A DNA stretch of 64,000 bases from Castor canadensis (GCF_047511655.1 NC_133387.1:19462353-19526352); one strand, 5' to 3'; counted from the first letter of the stretch, positions 46,879-59,663 are shown. Made by a program: numbers and translations. The notes: a model not told the origin generated them from the letters alone.

Positions 46879-47030
46879 ATTGAGTTGGAGACATGGCTCA
46901 GTGGTAGAGTGCTTTCCTAGCATGCTCAAGACCTTGGGTTCTATTCTCAGCGCTACACAATAGATATATGATAGATAGAGAGATAGATGATAGCTAGAGA
47001 GATAGATGATAGATAGAGAGATAGATAAGA
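46879..47030 (+). mobile_element. ID-like SINE followed by (GATA)n
   Basis: GAGTTGGAGACATGGCTCAG, GTAGAGTGCTTTCCTAGCAT and GGTTCTATTCTCAGCGCTAC. The tail has become a GATA/GATAGAGA simple repeat (about 46962-47028). Confidence 0.88.
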
Positions 47031-47039
47031 AAAAAGAAA

Positions 47040-47425
47040 TGAACTGTAGTTAGCTGACAATATGGAGTAGTCTTACAAATACAATGTTGAAAAAAAGAAA
47101 TGTTAGAAAAAATATATAGACTCATTTCATACATACAAATATTTAATCCTAAAAACAGGTAAAAGAAAACTGCATGTCACAGCATTAAAAAGAAGAGGGC
47201 AAGTTGATCAAAAAGTAAGAATGTTACATACTTCTAGAGGAAGGCAGAGGTTTTTATTGGGAAAGCCATGTGGTGAGGCTTCTGAAATACTGTTTATGTT
47301 TCACTCCTTAACCAGTAGAGTACAAGAGTGTTTACTTTTAAATTATACATGATGTGAGTATGAATATATTTGATGTTTGCATCTTTCTCTGTGTGGGTTA
47401 TACTTCACAAAAAACATAACCAAGG
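47040..47425 (+). mobile_element. L1 3' UTR fragment (L1M type)
   Basis: CTAGAGGAAGGCAGAGGTTT, GAAAGCCATGTGGTGAGGCT, TACTGTTTATGTTTCACTCC, GAGTGTTTACTTTTAAATTA and TGGGTTATACTTCACAA are in the order of old L1 3' UTRs. Confidence 0.75.
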
Positions 47426-47739
47426 TAACAATATTACATTGGCTCCTGAAACTATTCAGAATATAGCTTTTCAAGAAGCAAAGAAAATTGTGAGAGTGAT
47501 TTAATGAAATTACATTATCACCTTTGGCCAAATCTTTCTGAAGAGGAAGCAATTCTTTCTCTTAGTTTCTATCAGCTAGGATGGAAAGCTTAATAACTTG
47601 GTACAGTGTGACCATAACTAGGACCCTTTCTTGCCAAGGAGATCACTTATTTAGAATTGGAATGATGAGTATAATGAACAGAGGAAAAGAATAACAGCTA
47701 AAAGTGCTGTAAAGTCACTGTTCCCACATGCTGACGTTA

Positions 47740-48000
47740 AATGCAACTGCTATATACTTTCCATTCTTTATGTTGAACTCATTTTAACATTTTGGAACAT
47801 TTTAAAACAGTACAGAAAATTCCCACATACTTTTCTCCTAATGTTAGCAACTTAACCACAGGACAATGATCAAACCAGGAAATTAGTTTTGATATAATAC
47901 TATTAACATTACATATAGATATGTATATTCATATATTATATATATTAATAAAAGTAATTTTTTTATTAACAACAGTACCAAGAACCTTTTTATGCAGCTG
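47740..48000. mobile_element. Possible old LINE fragment
   Basis: AAAATTCCCACATACTTTTC, TAATGTTAGCAACTTAACCA and GATATAATACTATTAACATT resemble a string common in old L1 elements; weak. Confidence 0.35.
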
Positions 48001-48104
48001 ACTTGGAGCTATGTTCAAGTTTTTTTCTTAATTGAATTTTTCAATTCAATTTTTTTCTTAATTGAATTTGTAGTTTTCTTATGGCCCTCATTCAATGAAT
48101 TTGG

Positions 48105-48318
48105 GGGTTTGTTTTATTTTGATGGTCTTGGGATCTGAGCTCAGGGCCTTGCACTTGCTAGGCATGTACTCTACCACTTGAGTCACCCCTCTAGTCTTTT
48201 TGCTTTAGTTACTTTTCAAATAGATTTCCCTGCTTTTTTGTCTGAGCTGGCCTCTGCAATTCTCCTACTTCTGCCTCCCTACTAACTGGAATTATAGCCA
48301 TGAGCCACCATGCCAGGC
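48105..48318 (-). mobile_element. Composite SINE, minus strand, one 7SL unit
   Basis: tRNA-like part (GATCTGAGCTCAGGGCCTTG, TACTCTACCACTTGAGTCAC), then reversed 7SL-like (GTCTGAGCTGGCCTCTGCAA, AATTATAGCCATGAGCCACC). Confidence 0.9.
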
Positions 48319-48454
48319 ACAATGAAATTGTTATTGGAGTGTTTGGATATTTGGTCATTTAGATTAGTAATGATAAACCCATACAGTTAGCAATTTTGAT
48401 GAATACCTATGTCCTCAGGAATAAGGACCAGTGCAGAGAGGTATTTTGTTATGT

Positions 48455-48548
48455 TGTTGTTGTTGTTTGTCACAGTACTGGGCATTGAACTCAGGGCCTT
48501 GGCCATGTGAAACACAAACACTACCATTAGGCTCCGTCCCCAGCTCTG
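48455..48548 (-). mobile_element. ID-like SINE
   Basis: TTGTTG-type tail, CAGTACTGGGCATTGAACTC, AGGGCCTTGGCCATGTGAAA and GCTCCGTCCCCAGCTCTG. Confidence 0.85.
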
Positions 48549-48911
48549 TTTTGCATTTTTGCTGGTTTCTTTGATGTTTGGTTTGGTGGAGAACGGCTGA
48601 ATTTTCATACCTGCTTCTTTATTCAATTTGTTGTGACACTTTTTTATTTGCCTTGCATTCAGTGGTGTCAGTATGCCAGGGTTATTCAGCCATTTTCTGA
48701 ATGATAAACACTTGCCTGTTTCCAGCTTCATGTTTTTCATGTTGTTCTTGCCACAGTGAATAATGCTAAGCTTCCTCTGTGTATTTAAAAAGAAAACTGA
48801 ATGGGAATTGAAGAAATGAGGTAGCCAGGGAAAACTATTTTTTTTTATAAATATGAGATTCTCCATCTTTATTGTAAGTAACACTGGACAGTTTTAATCC
48901 ATCCTCATTCT

Positions 48912-48968
48912 TTTTTTTTTCTGTGGTACTGAGGTTTGAACTCAGGGCCTCGTGCTTGCTAAGCAGCC
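48912..48968 (-). mobile_element. Truncated tRNA-SINE
   Basis: T-run, GTGGTACTGAGGTTTGAACT, CAGGGCCTCGTGCTTGCTAA; the 5' half is absent. CCATCCTCATTCTT before (48900) and after (48967) looks like its target-site duplication. Confidence 0.85.
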
Positions 48969-49242
48969 ATCCTCATTCTTAATGCCTTTATGTGTTCACT
49001 CTTACAATTTAATCAATGTGCACAGGTAGGACTTTGACCTGTCCTACCATTTGTCATTACTATCTGTAGAGATATCTCATATCTCTGTTATACCCTCAGC
49101 CTTCCTTCTCCAGTCTCAGTGTGAGGTTCTTAAGCAAAAGATAGATAGAAAACCACTAAATTGAACCTTCTTTTATAAAAATAATGGCTCATATTTCAGT
49201 GAGAGCCACCCTTTGTGTCTTTGGAGAATCCCTGCAATGATG

Positions 49243-49684
49243 ATGTGATGGTTAATACTGATGATCAGCTGGATTGGATTGAGAGATGTCTACGTGATTA
49301 GTAAAGCATGCTTCTGGGTGTGTCTGTGAGGGCGTGTCCAGAGATGATGCTCACGTAGGACAGCAAGTAAGGGAGGAAGGCCTGCCCTGTGTGCAGCACC
49401 ATCAAATGCAGAGGAAGAGGGTGGAACAAATGTGGAAGAAGAAGGATGCTCACCAGGACAGGCTTGCTGTCCACTTTCTCTGCCTCCTGCCTCCCGTAAG
49501 ATAAGCCACTTTGCTCTACCATGTGCTCCCAGCCGTGAAGTTCTGCCTTACACTCAGGGGCCCAGAAACAATGGAGCCAAGTGGCCATAGACTGAAACTT
49601 CTGAAGCCCCGAGGCAAAAGAAATCTTTCTTTCCTTAAGTTGTTTTCTCAGGAGTTTTTCACAGCAATGAAAAACTGACTAATC
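49243..49684 (+). mobile_element. Probable solitary LTR (MaLR/ERV-like)
   Basis: Begins GATGGTTAATACTGATGATC, then GGATTGGATTGAGAGATGTC and TTCTGGGTGTGTCTGTGAGG. It ends GGCAAAAGAAATCTTTCTTT, CCTTAAGTTGTTTTCTCAGG, TTTTTCACAGCAATGAAAAA and CTGACTAATCA. The TG...CA ends, about 440 bp length and AATAAA-like AAGAAATC region before the 3' end fit an old LTR. Family not certain. Confidence 0.5.
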
Positions 49685-49699
49685 AGCTGTTAATGATGC

Positions 49700-50870
49700 T
49701 CTCTACTTTCTAGATGAGGTCATTAACTTTAGCCAGTGGCTAAAGTATGTCATGGAAAAACTCAGATCCTACTTCCATTAGGCTTCTAGTCTCTTACCAC
49801 TTGTGTGAGTATCTTAGAAGTCATCTTGCTCTTGCAGTCCACCTTTTCTGCATCTATAATATGAGGAATTTGGAGTTAGTGATTTTGAAAATTCTTCTCT
49901 GTTCTAATATATTCCCACTCCAATGATTTGCCACGGGTACGAGTTCTGTGTAGGTCTGAGGATGTGGCAAAAACCAGGTGGTCCACACTAGGGCTTGGTC
50001 TACAACTCACTAGCCCAGGATGCTGATCAATCCTCTTCTTTGTGGGGTTCCAAGGCCTCATGGCTTAGCCTGATCTTCTAAACCCTTTTCCTAGGCTAGC
50101 CTCTTAGGGCCATGGTGCTACCTGATGGCTTAGCTAAGACTAGGAGTGGATCTGGAAACTCTGGCCAGCAGGACTGGAAAGAAGATATTGGGCCAAAGAG
50201 CCCTAAAGCAGTGAGGCAATAATCTCCCAGGTGCCTTTCCGTTGTGACCAGTGGTGTCCACATGCATGTCACGCATGAAGAAAGGCTCTGAATGACAGGT
50301 GGGTTCCTAGTACAGCCCCTAAAAATAGCACAGTCAGGGCTTCACTCCAAAACTGTGGCAGTATCAGCAAGTTAATTAAGAAATCTGCCAGTAACGATGA
50401 GAAAGCTGGCACATTTCCCATGCCGATCAACACTGTTCAGGATGAGCAGAGCGGCTGTTTGTTCAGAGAGTTGAACTAAGTCACAGACTGAGAGAACAGC
50501 TCCTTGGAGTGGGTTTCTTCATGTCAGAGATCCAGAAAAATTCACTTCTCCCAGTGCATATGCTTTCAGATCAGATGACATTTCCATGGACAACTGTATA
50601 GGATTTCCATTTAAGTATCCAATATCACAGCCAGTTCCCATCATGCCTTTTAATTTTCCTTTTAATTTAATCCGTTTATGTTTCATGATGTTCAGTTTTG
50701 AATCTGATCCTCAATTAGGTGGATACTGCCTGACATTAGGTTTTAGATGATCTAAGGAAAGTACAGTAGCCTTTTCAGTGTACTGATGGTGGGAGAAAGG
50801 CAGGTGTTGACAGTAGAGAACTGAGCAAGTGGGGAGGAAAAGGGAAAAATAGGAAGGACAAAGAAATAGG
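49700..50870. other. Intergenic, nothing recognised
   Basis: Moderate GC, open frames only of chance length, no identifiable repeat. Confidence 0.4.
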
Positions 50871-50871
50871 A

Positions 50872-51022
50872 AGGGCTAGGTGTTGGTGGTGTATACCTGT
50901 AATGCCAATACTCTGGAGGCTGAGGCAGGAGGATCACAAGTTTGAGACCAGCCTGGGCTACATAGTAAAAGGAAAGAAGGAAGGGAGAAATGGAGGAAGG
51001 AAGGGAGGGAGGGAGGGAGGAA
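50872..51022 (+). mobile_element. B1-like SINE with (GGAA)n/(GGGA)n tail
   Basis: GGGCTAGGTGTTGGTGGTGT, ATACTCTGGAGGCTGAGGCA, GGAGGATCACAAGTTTGAGA and CCAGCCTGGGCTACATAG. The tail has grown into GGAA/GGGA repeats. Confidence 0.93.
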
Positions 51023-51519
51023 AGGAGTGGTATGTTCCTCTCTGATCTTGTGAGCATCTGGTCCCTGAGCCAACTTCTGTTAAGAAGAGGTGTAGTGTTC
51101 TCCCACATCTGGATCTGGCACTCAGGGATAAGAGCATGTAGGAAGTTTTTTTTGTTTTTGTTTTTGTTTTTTTCCTATTTGCTCTAGTCCCACATGTGCA
51201 TCTGCTGGCTGGCTATTTCCACTGTTCCTTCCCAACCAACATGCATGAAAACTTCTTTCATTTTCCCCCAGCCTGTTTCTTTCCCTCCTCTTTCATAAGC
51301 TTTATTTTTTAGTACAAATAAAGAGGAAATGTAGATATGGGCAAAACCATGAGCTAGAGGTAGACTTGTGTTCTTGCCTTAGTCTCACACTTTACTGGGT
51401 GTCTCTGGGAAGACTCTGGACCTTTCAGTGGGGAACACTGGTGTAGTGCTACCTATGGGAGCTGCTTACCAACCATGCTCAATCACCATGTAGCACAGTA
51501 TTGCATCTATACACTTTTT

Positions 51520-51825
51520 TAAGGGGACTATACTAGGGTTTGAACTCAGGGCTTTGCACTTGTTAGGCAGGTGCTCTCTACCACTTGAGCCACACCTCCA
51601 ACCCTTTTTGCTCTGGCTAATCTCATTTTTTTTTTTTGCCATCCTCCTATTTCATGCTTCCCGCCATAGCTGGAATGTCAGGTACATTCCAGCATATCCA
51701 GCTTTTTCCCAATGAGATGGTGTCTAACAAACTTTTTTTGCCTAGGGCAGCCTTGAACTGCAATCCTCCCAATCTCACCCTCTGAGTTAGCTAGGATTAT
51801 AGGTATGAACCACATGTGCCTGGCT
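51520..51825 (-). mobile_element. Composite SINE, minus strand, two 7SL-like units
   Basis: tRNA-like part (TAGGGTTTGAACTCAGGGCT, CTACCACTTGAGCCACACCT), then reversed 7SL-like sequence (CCGCCATAGCTGGAATGTCA; GGGCAGCCTTGAACTGCAAT; AGGATTATAGGTATGAACCA; TGCCTGGC). Confidence 0.88.
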
Positions 51826-52260
51826 GATGTCTACACTTTTATCAAGACTTTAGTTTTAATTATCGTGACACCAAATTCTGTTCATAAATGCCCACCTTTT
51901 ATTTTTTGCTATGGATCATTTTATCTGAGTCATTATTTAGTGGCTGTGCTAGATTTTTTTTCTGATTGCCCCTCCAACTTACTATTCACCCTTCTCCATC
52001 CTAGGCTGTGACCTTGGAGGCTGACCCACATGGACTACATCAACAAGTTCCTATATTCACTGACTTTGCTTGAGTTTGGCCAATGGGAAACACCAGTAGG
52101 AAATTAGAGGAAGGAAGAGAGTGAAGCTATGCCCTTTGGTCTCTTGAGTACCTACATGTGACGCATCTGGTATCCCTCAACCAGACTTCTCAAGTCATCT
52201 CCCTAGTGTTGACTCTCTCCTCCATGTGCAAATCCCCCTTCACTCCCCTCGTTCTTGGAC

Positions 52261-53614
52261 CATGCCATCCTCACTAAAGAACCCAGAAAGGATGACTCCT
52301 GTGCAGGACTGCATGCCCCAGGACAACTGGCTATATTCATGGGATCATGGCAGGAGCCCATAGTTTCAAGCTCTGGATTATGACACATTTATTATAGTCC
52401 TCTCATCCCATCTCTACCTTTGCACATGATCTAAATTGTGCCATCTGCTTCCTATTTGAAGTCTGATTGGTAGAGCATTGGAAAACAAGTTGGGAACTTG
52501 GGCAGGGGACATGTAGGCACCATTTCTGAGGTTCAGAGAGCCACTTTCTGATCTCCTATCAATAAGGGAGAGAGTATTTGTGTTGCCCTGCCAGTATGAG
52601 CCTTAGGTCTTGCTAGAAGAGCCCACACTGGCCCTCCTCTGAGCATGCCCTTTCCCCCTTGCAAGGAGTCTGGGGCCAAGAGGACATGTCATCCTGGAGT
52701 CCCCCTTGTAGACCACATTCCCATTCCAAAATTCTGTTATTCCTACCCAGATGGCCACCTGCAGATTCTGTGCAAGCCCTTTCCCAGGCCCAGCCAAACA
52801 GATGCAGACAGGGTGAGGATAGACATATCTTGGATGTTTGGGACATCCACTGCTTGCACCTCAGGCTTCTCATGGTGTGGGAAGGGTGAGGAAATGAGAG
52901 GTGTGGGTGGTGAGCTGAGGCCTGCTATCCCTGTGCTATTCCATTTGATTACAGAATTTGAGGAGCCTGATTTCTAAGCGCAAAGTGAAAAAATGGCCAC
53001 CAGGTTGTTATGAAGGTATATGTCAGAGTGGATGGTAGAACATATTTATTGCTCAGTTTGTTAGCTTTATTTATAACTTTCCAATAAGTAGACACATGGC
53101 ATGTAAACCTCCATTTGTATTTCTGCCTCAGGCTCTGCAAATATTATGGGTGGGTGGTCTTCAGAGTAGTGCTGTCCCCAGTTGCTTCTGTTCAGTAGCA
53201 GGGAGCCTGTCCTCTTTCCAAGGAGTCATAGGAAAAGAGCCATGCATGTCCGCATTAATCTTTGCAGTGAACTTAGCCTTTTTCTGAGATTCTCTTTGTC
53301 AAGTTCAGTTCCCTTAAGAAACAAGATATGATGACTGATGTAGAAAGACCTTTCTGATGCCAGGATGAAGGGTGTCTATGGAGGCTAAGCCTACAGTTAG
53401 ATTCTTTGAGTCATCTCTACTTTTTAGCTCAGACTAGAAAACACTGGGACTTCCTCTCATGAAGGATGGAGAAGAAAAGACAGATGCTGTGAGAGAGCAA
53501 GAGGTTCCTCCCACCATGCCATGCTCACTCCAGAACCCAGAAAGGATGCCTCCTGTGTAGGACTACATGCCCCAGGACAATTGGCTGTACTCATGGGACC
53601 ATGGCAGGAGCCCA
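52261..53614. repeat. Pair of 100-bp direct repeats (52261-52360, 53515-53614)
   Basis: Both begin CATGCCAT and end GGCAGGAGCCCA. They align without gaps with about 10 mismatches over 100 bp (about 90 % identity), 1,254 bp apart. Flanks are not alike beyond this block by eye. Not a SINE I recognise. Confidence 0.85.
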
Positions 53615-53974
53615 GGATGTGGGCATCTTGCTGCTATTCTTGCCGGACCTTCCTGGGAGGCACGGAGTATGCTCCAGGGAGCAGGTCCACCTTTGTGGGT
53701 GAGGCTGAGTGCGTTAGTGCCCTGGCCATGTAAGTCTAGCGTCTGAAAAGGAATTGACTGGGGAGGAATGAAGGGCACTGACAAAACTATGAGTGGGAGA
53801 AATTGCCCCTGAATCCAGCAGCCTCATCTCACTGTTGCCCTGGCCTGAGGACACCACTCAAAGTTGGTCACTAGGCCTCTACATGACCTACACTGCCTCC
53901 CAGCAGGACTACTCATGCCTTTGGGGCTAGGAGATCAGGATGAGAGTCATCTTTATTATAGTCATTTTGCTTTT

Positions 53975-54090
53975 TTAATTTTCTGAAACAGGGACTCACT
54001 ATGTAACCCAGTCTGGCCTCAAACTTGTGATCCTCCTATCTCCACAGGAGGCAGTGCTAGTATTACAGGTGTGTGCCACCCTGCCCTGAA
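53975..54090 (-). mobile_element. 7SL-like (B1-type) SINE
   Basis: CAGGGACTCACTATGTAACC, CAGTCTGGCCTCAAACTTGT, GATCCTCCTATCTCC and ATTACAGGTGTGTGCCACCC; reversed B1 order. Confidence 0.92.
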
Positions 54091-54479
54091 GAAGCTCATT
54101 GTGACAGCTTTACCTTGGAAAGCCCCAGCTGGTGGCCAGAGGGTGATGGGACTCAGTGCACAGAGTGGGGCAGAAAGGTGGCTCTATGCCCCTTGGGAAT
54201 CCTGTTCATAAGCCCCCAGTGTCTGCTCAGCACCAGGCTGGGAAGCAGGCTCTTCTTCCTGCATGCTGCTGCCTCAATTGTTAGTAACCTGGAGAGCAGA
54301 GCAAAACAGGACCTGTCCTGAGAGAAGCAATTTGGGAATCAGGCATGGCTTCCTGACAGCACTGCATCAGCCTCCATTGCCCCACCTCCCAACAGTGAAT
54401 TTTCAGCCCATGAAGAGGCCTCTCTTTTATCACTGCAGCTCTCTCCTGGGAGGTCCTCTGTATGTGCATGCATCTAAAA

Positions 54480-55390
54480 GTCACCTCAAACTCAGTGGCT
54501 GTGCTCATGTTCTTCCATGCCAAACCTGGACCTTCTACAGTTTTCCCCAACTCAATAAAAATTCCCACCTTCAATCACATCAAAAATCCCAGAAACCGCA
54601 TGTCATCTCTCACTCTTCTTTCTCCCTCACTCCACCCTCATGATCAATCCATCATCAAGTTCTATTGATTTTACTTCCTATTTCTTCATTCTACTCAGTT
54701 GTAACCATCTTCATTGTCAATTTGGCCTTAGACTTTGTATTTTATCACGGAGGTTCCTGCAAAAGCCTTCTATCTGGTCTTCCCATATTCATTCTTCCCC
54801 TTTCTAGTCTGTTTTCTACATAGCATCTACAGCAATCATTTTAAGACATAACCCTGCTCATATCACCTCCCTATTTAAAATGTATCAGCGATTTTCTACT
54901 GTGTCTCAGATAAAAGATAAAACTCTTAAAATATCCAAAAAGAACTTGCATGGATATCCTCTACCCACTTCTCCCACTTCAACTTGCACCACGCTCCTTT
55001 TTACTACCAGCACTCCAGTCTTCTTCTAGTTCCTTAAGTGTTCCTGTCTTTCTCCTACCCCAGGATCCTTACTCTAGCTGCTTCCTCTGCCCGAAACACT
55101 CTCATTTTATCAACATATGTCAATCACAGTCATCAGTTTTCCCAGGGAAGCTCTTTCTGAGTTCCTTGACTAGGTAAAATCTTATTGTAATAAAATCTGA
55201 CAGCAACATTTACCTCTCCTTTATAGCACTTACCATAGTTGGAATTATACATAGATCTGTATTTGATTAATGTCCATCTCTTCCTTTTGATGAGGTCTTC
55301 TATAAGCTCATTGTGATATACCCACTACCTGGCATGACGCTCAAAATATGGTAAGTGATAGTAGTGCTCTGGAATGTGTCTGGTGGGCAG
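54480..55390 (+). mobile_element. L2 LINE, about 900 bp of the 3' region
   Basis: In order: CCAAACCTGGACCTTCTACA, CCCAACTCAATAAAAATTCC, GAAACCGCATGTCATCTCTC, AGCAATCATTTTAAGACATA, CTGCCCGAAACACTCTCATT, TATAGCACTTACCATAGTTG, CATGACGCTCAAAATATGGT. This is the L2 ORF2-end/3' UTR order without large rearrangement. It explains the open frames here. Confidence 0.85.
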
Positions 55391-55399
55391 ATTGATAGA

Positions 55400-58300
55400 T
55401 GGCCAGAAAGAAAGAAAAATGTAAAAGAGGAGGGGATATTCACTTAATGGACATGCTCAAACAAAGCCCAAAGCTAATGTTCTCTTTTAGATTTCTGTTG
55501 TCAATTGATTTGGCATTGTAGATTGAGAACAATATCTTTTTTTCTCCTTGTCCTCTCCTTGGAAGATAGAAAAGGAATAGACTCTTTGGTGAAGCTCAGG
55601 AGTTGGGCCTTGGCTCATGAGCACAGCATCAAGGCTTGGGAAATCACATATTGTTGGCAATTGTGTGAGCTGTTGGCGTAAATCCCCTGAGACAGTAGAT
55701 GTCCCAGGTCAGGCCCTTCATCACCAGTTCAGCCCAGAAGGCTTTTCTTTCCACCCTAAAATGCCAGCACCATGGACAGGGCTCAGTGTAGCCCAGCACA
55801 GTGGGATGTGTTCAGAATTCTGACTAAGCATAGAGACCAAACCTATTCCTGTCTCTGTAGGTGGGAGGCATCTGGTTTATATTTCTCCACTGGGTGTCAC
55901 TGCTGCCCTGGTTTCTATCATTTCAGGCTCTGACAGGCTGTAAGGTGATAAATCAAAGGATGCCCAACCCCGCCCCCCCAACTAGGAAACAGAAAGGAAT
56001 TATCTGGATCAGTCTAGAGAGTTCAGGCTGGGCGCCCAGTCATGAGTTGTACCCTCTGTGTGCTGTTGACCACACAGTGACCACACTTGACCTTAGTTGT
56101 AAGGTTAGGGTCAAGGGAAGCTCCTCTAGGGAACACTGCTTGTAGTTTTTTCCTGCAGCTGGGATCCCCCGGCTCCAGTGTTTTCCAGAAGGGTGGTGAG
56201 AGGCACTCACTGCTCTGTGGATGCCAGCCTTGGAGGGAGGGTTCAGAAGTTACTAGCATAATGACTGTGTAAAAGGTGAGAGGCAAGGCCTTTGTCATAG
56301 CTTGCATGGAGCCAGGCCTCACAGTGTGTTAGTGTGGATGGACTCCAAATGACAGCACTGTCCCCCAGGGACAAGTCAATACTGGGTTGCCTGTTTGCTG
56401 ACAACAAAAGCCACCAAAGGGTAGCTCCAGGGGGACAAAAATGTAGCCCTGGGACCCAGAGAGTGATCTGAACATATCTTAACACTGTAGGAACTGAAAG
56501 GAGAGGGTAGGGGCCTAAGCCCTGGGGTTTTTCAGAACATCTCAGAGCAACTGGCCAGTTGCTCTGGCTAATGCCAGAAAAGAGCAACCATCCGGCACTG
56601 CAGAACATGTATTTCTGGGCAGAAACTCCAGGAAGGATTCCATTACACAGCATCTCCAATGATCTAATAATGTCACACTATATCCCCACTGTCACCAACT
56701 TGGAATATAGATCTGTTTCACCTTTCTTTTGGCCTAGAATTAAGTGAAGCAAATCCTCCTTATGTATGGTAAGAAACAGATTAAGGAGAACATGTGTTAT
56801 CAACTGTAAAATCAATAAAGAGGCCATTCCTGGGACTATGGGACAGTTTTACTCCATAGAATCAGCCTTTGAATTGTGATGTGTGTCCTTTCTGTGGGGA
56901 TTCACGAGGGTGAGTCAACACAGGCAGCAGCACCACCATGCCCTTATATCCTTCATCTCCTCACCATCTTTTTCTATTCCTTCCAGCCTATTACTTCATA
57001 AAGCTCTGACTGAATGAGAGCTAAGCAGAACTACAACCTTCGTCACAGTCCATATTTCTTTTTGGAGGAATCTAAAAAATTTTTTTTGTAAAGTCATCAG
57101 ATTTAGCCTCTTTATTATCTTTCAGTATTCAGGAGCAAGATGCTCTAATACCTTAAAAATATCTTTGAATTCAAGAGATACAGGGTCAGAGCTTTTCTGA
57201 GGGTGTGAGGGGGGTGCCTTGAAGGATGGTGACTGCCATTTCTGAGATAAGAGGAATGATGAGACCTGAGATACAGCTCAGCCAGGAGGCACAGTGTTGC
57301 CCTGATCTGGCTCGCAGTTTATTTACCTGCTTCTGTTTTTGTCTTGATGCCAAGACAATTGTATCTCATTCCTAAGGTGTTTAAACTTCCACTTCCACTT
57401 GTGCAGTGTGTTATTTAAGCTTACCATGATCTCAAAATGCCTACAGATGAACCTAATATTATGATGCACTTTGATTCCTGCCTGCTCTGCCCCAGCATTC
57501 CAAGTTCATCCCCTACCTCTGCCCTTCACTTACACACAGAGCACCCACCAAAGACCCTTTGGACAATGAGACTTTCCTGACCAGTGAAGTCATTTTTACC
57601 AAGACAGTGATCAAGCAAGCTATCAAACTGTACCTTAGGAATTTGAATAGAATGGAAATATCCCTCAGAGCCTTAGGCTGATGAGTAAGGGTGCTATGAA
57701 GAACTCTCCATTGATCATGTCCTCTGAGGCAACAGGAGCAGATTTCAGGCTTCTCCAGAACAGGTGACTGAGGGCAGATACAGTTCTAGCCCCTCTCACT
57801 TTCACCATCTAGGGAAATAAAAACAAAACCAAGACAGTACCAGGAGGGGAGTGTGTCCTCATGTAGATGTATGCACATTTCCTATAGAGAAATTTCCAGG
57901 AGAGACTGGACAACCTGGGCCTTTGAGCCCCAAGCGGAACAATTTTGTTGACCTCACTGTCCAGTTGTCTTGCTTGCTGAGTACCTCCATCCCTCCAGCT
58001 CGGTGACCCTCCTAAACTCTAAGCTCTGTGCAAGCATTTTCCTCTTAGATCCAATGGTCTTTATCCCTTCCCTCTTAGCTCTGTGGTCAGTTTATTTTTC
58101 CTGCCAAACTGCCAAGAAAGAAGGGTGTAAGAAGGTTTTAATCTAGCATTCTCAATTTGCCTGTTCTGAAGTCTTCCTTGCCTTTTTCCATGGGCCCTTT
58201 TTTTGGAAGAAGGGGATATTTCAAAAAGGATGGTGACAAAGGTAAGACCACTAGCAGATGATCTTGTGAGAAACATAAATCTCTCCATCCAGCATTGTAA

Positions 58301-58780
58301 CATCTCTGCTTTCTGTGTTCTTGACCAGTAAAAGTCTGCCCTGTGCCCCTCTCCTGGGCAACTGTGAGTAATAAACCTTTTCAATGGCATTCATCTTCTG
58401 ATTTGTTGACATCACGAATAGCAACCTAAATATTTTTTTTAAGAGAAAGGAGGTCCAAGATCTTGGCTGATCTTGTGCCTCTCTGAGGACCTGTACCACC
58501 CTCTTAAATAGATGTAAAATTTTTTCAGAGTATTAGAGAAAAGCCAGTCCTGTGCCTGCCCTTATAGCAACAGCAGCAGCTCAAAGGTCTGCCCAGCATA
58601 GGAGTAGCCTGTAGAAGACCAGACCTGGCTTGTGCTTTTGGAGATTCCTCTTGTTTTGGAGTCAGATCCAGTAGCAGGAGGGTAGTGAAGTCTACCTCTT
58701 CCTTGACAAATACCTTGCTCCAGAGAGACAGCATAATGACCTAAAACAGGTGCAATCACCTTGTATAATTTGATTCAGTC
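55400..58780. other. Intergenic, no gene or repeat recognised
   Basis: Many short open frames on both strands but none with recognisable domains or paired splice sites that convince. A GTAATAAACC near 58366 resembles an LTR poly(A) region but no LTR ends were found. Confidence 0.4.
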
Positions 58781-58784
58781 CAAT

Positions 58785-59400
58785 TGCTATAGTTGAGTAT
58801 CTGTTTTGTGTGCCAGACACAGCTGTGGTAAGGTGAGCAGTGAGCAATGAGGCTTAGAGGAGACAAAACATGAAAGGCATCACAGGTCATACTAAGGATT
58901 AGTTTTTGTTTTATCCTTAGAGCTCAGGTGAGTCAGGAAGGGCTTTTTTTTTTTAAAGGAGGGACAAGATCAGATTTTGTTTAAGAATTTATCCAGACTA
59001 CCATACTTAAAATCAATGGAGGAGGGCTAGAGGTATGGCTCAAGTGGTAAAGCATCTGCTTGCAAGTACAAGATCCTGAGTTCAACCCTCCAGTACCTCC
59101 AAAAAGAAATCCATTGGACACACATATGTGGTGTGACACATAAGGAAACTGATGCAGAACTGAAAGAGGAGCAAAGAGGGTGGCTAAGATGAAGTTAATA
59201 CAGTTGCTGCCTTTGGAGAGAGAATTGGATGTACATGAGAAATGGAGGTGAATTTGCCATAACTTGGGAAGAACTACATATTCTTCCCAAGACTAATTAA
59301 CAATGATGATGCCCAGGCTTTGACTTGGGTCATTTAGTGGATGATGCTGCCATTCACTGAGATGTTGAGACTGAATGAAATAAGTTCCCTCCTTCTCTGT
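58785..59400 (-). mobile_element. L2 LINE fragment, antisense, split by a SINE
   Basis: GTGTGCCAGACACAGCTGTG, GGTGAGTCAGGAAGGGC, GGAGGGACAAGATCAGATTT and TGCTGCCATTCACTGAGATG follow the reversed L2 order; the SINE at 59025 sits inside. Confidence 0.65.
59025..59110 (+). mobile_element. tRNA-derived SINE
   Basis: GAGGGCTAGAGGTATGGCTC, AAGTGGTAAAGCATCTGCTT and GAGTTCAACCCTCCAGTACC with an AAAAAG tail. Confidence 0.95.
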
Positions 59401-59659
59401 GCTTTTTTTTCTTCTATAGTTCCTTCCAACTTTCATAGTCAAGATTTCTGCTTCCCAGAAATGTAGAGACAGAGACAAGGGTTAGCAGAAGCAGTTAGTT
59501 ACGCAAGAGCAGAGACAAAACAAATTGCCTGTTATGACTATTACTGTTAAGTACCCTGGAGTAAAGTCTGTGTTCTGCAAGACTGAGCTCAAAGAAAAGC
59601 TTGTGGTATGTGTAGTCCCAGAAGAGAAAAGCAAAGCAGATACCAGTTGAAAAGGAGAA

Positions 59660-59663
<4 letters not shown>

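Noticed and set aside
48387-48884. 165-codon minus-strand open frame
   Set aside because: Its C-terminal half is translated from an antisense-placed SINE (48455-48548) and a TTG repeat (poly-Asn); no homology and no splice context.
52645-52977. 110-codon frame and overlapping frames on both strands
   Set aside because: GC-richer DNA with open frames in several phases at once, none with a recognisable motif; chance is the simplest reading.
54263-54643. 126-codon open frame
   Set aside because: Overlaps the start of an L2 fragment and shows no recognisable protein; stops are merely sparse.
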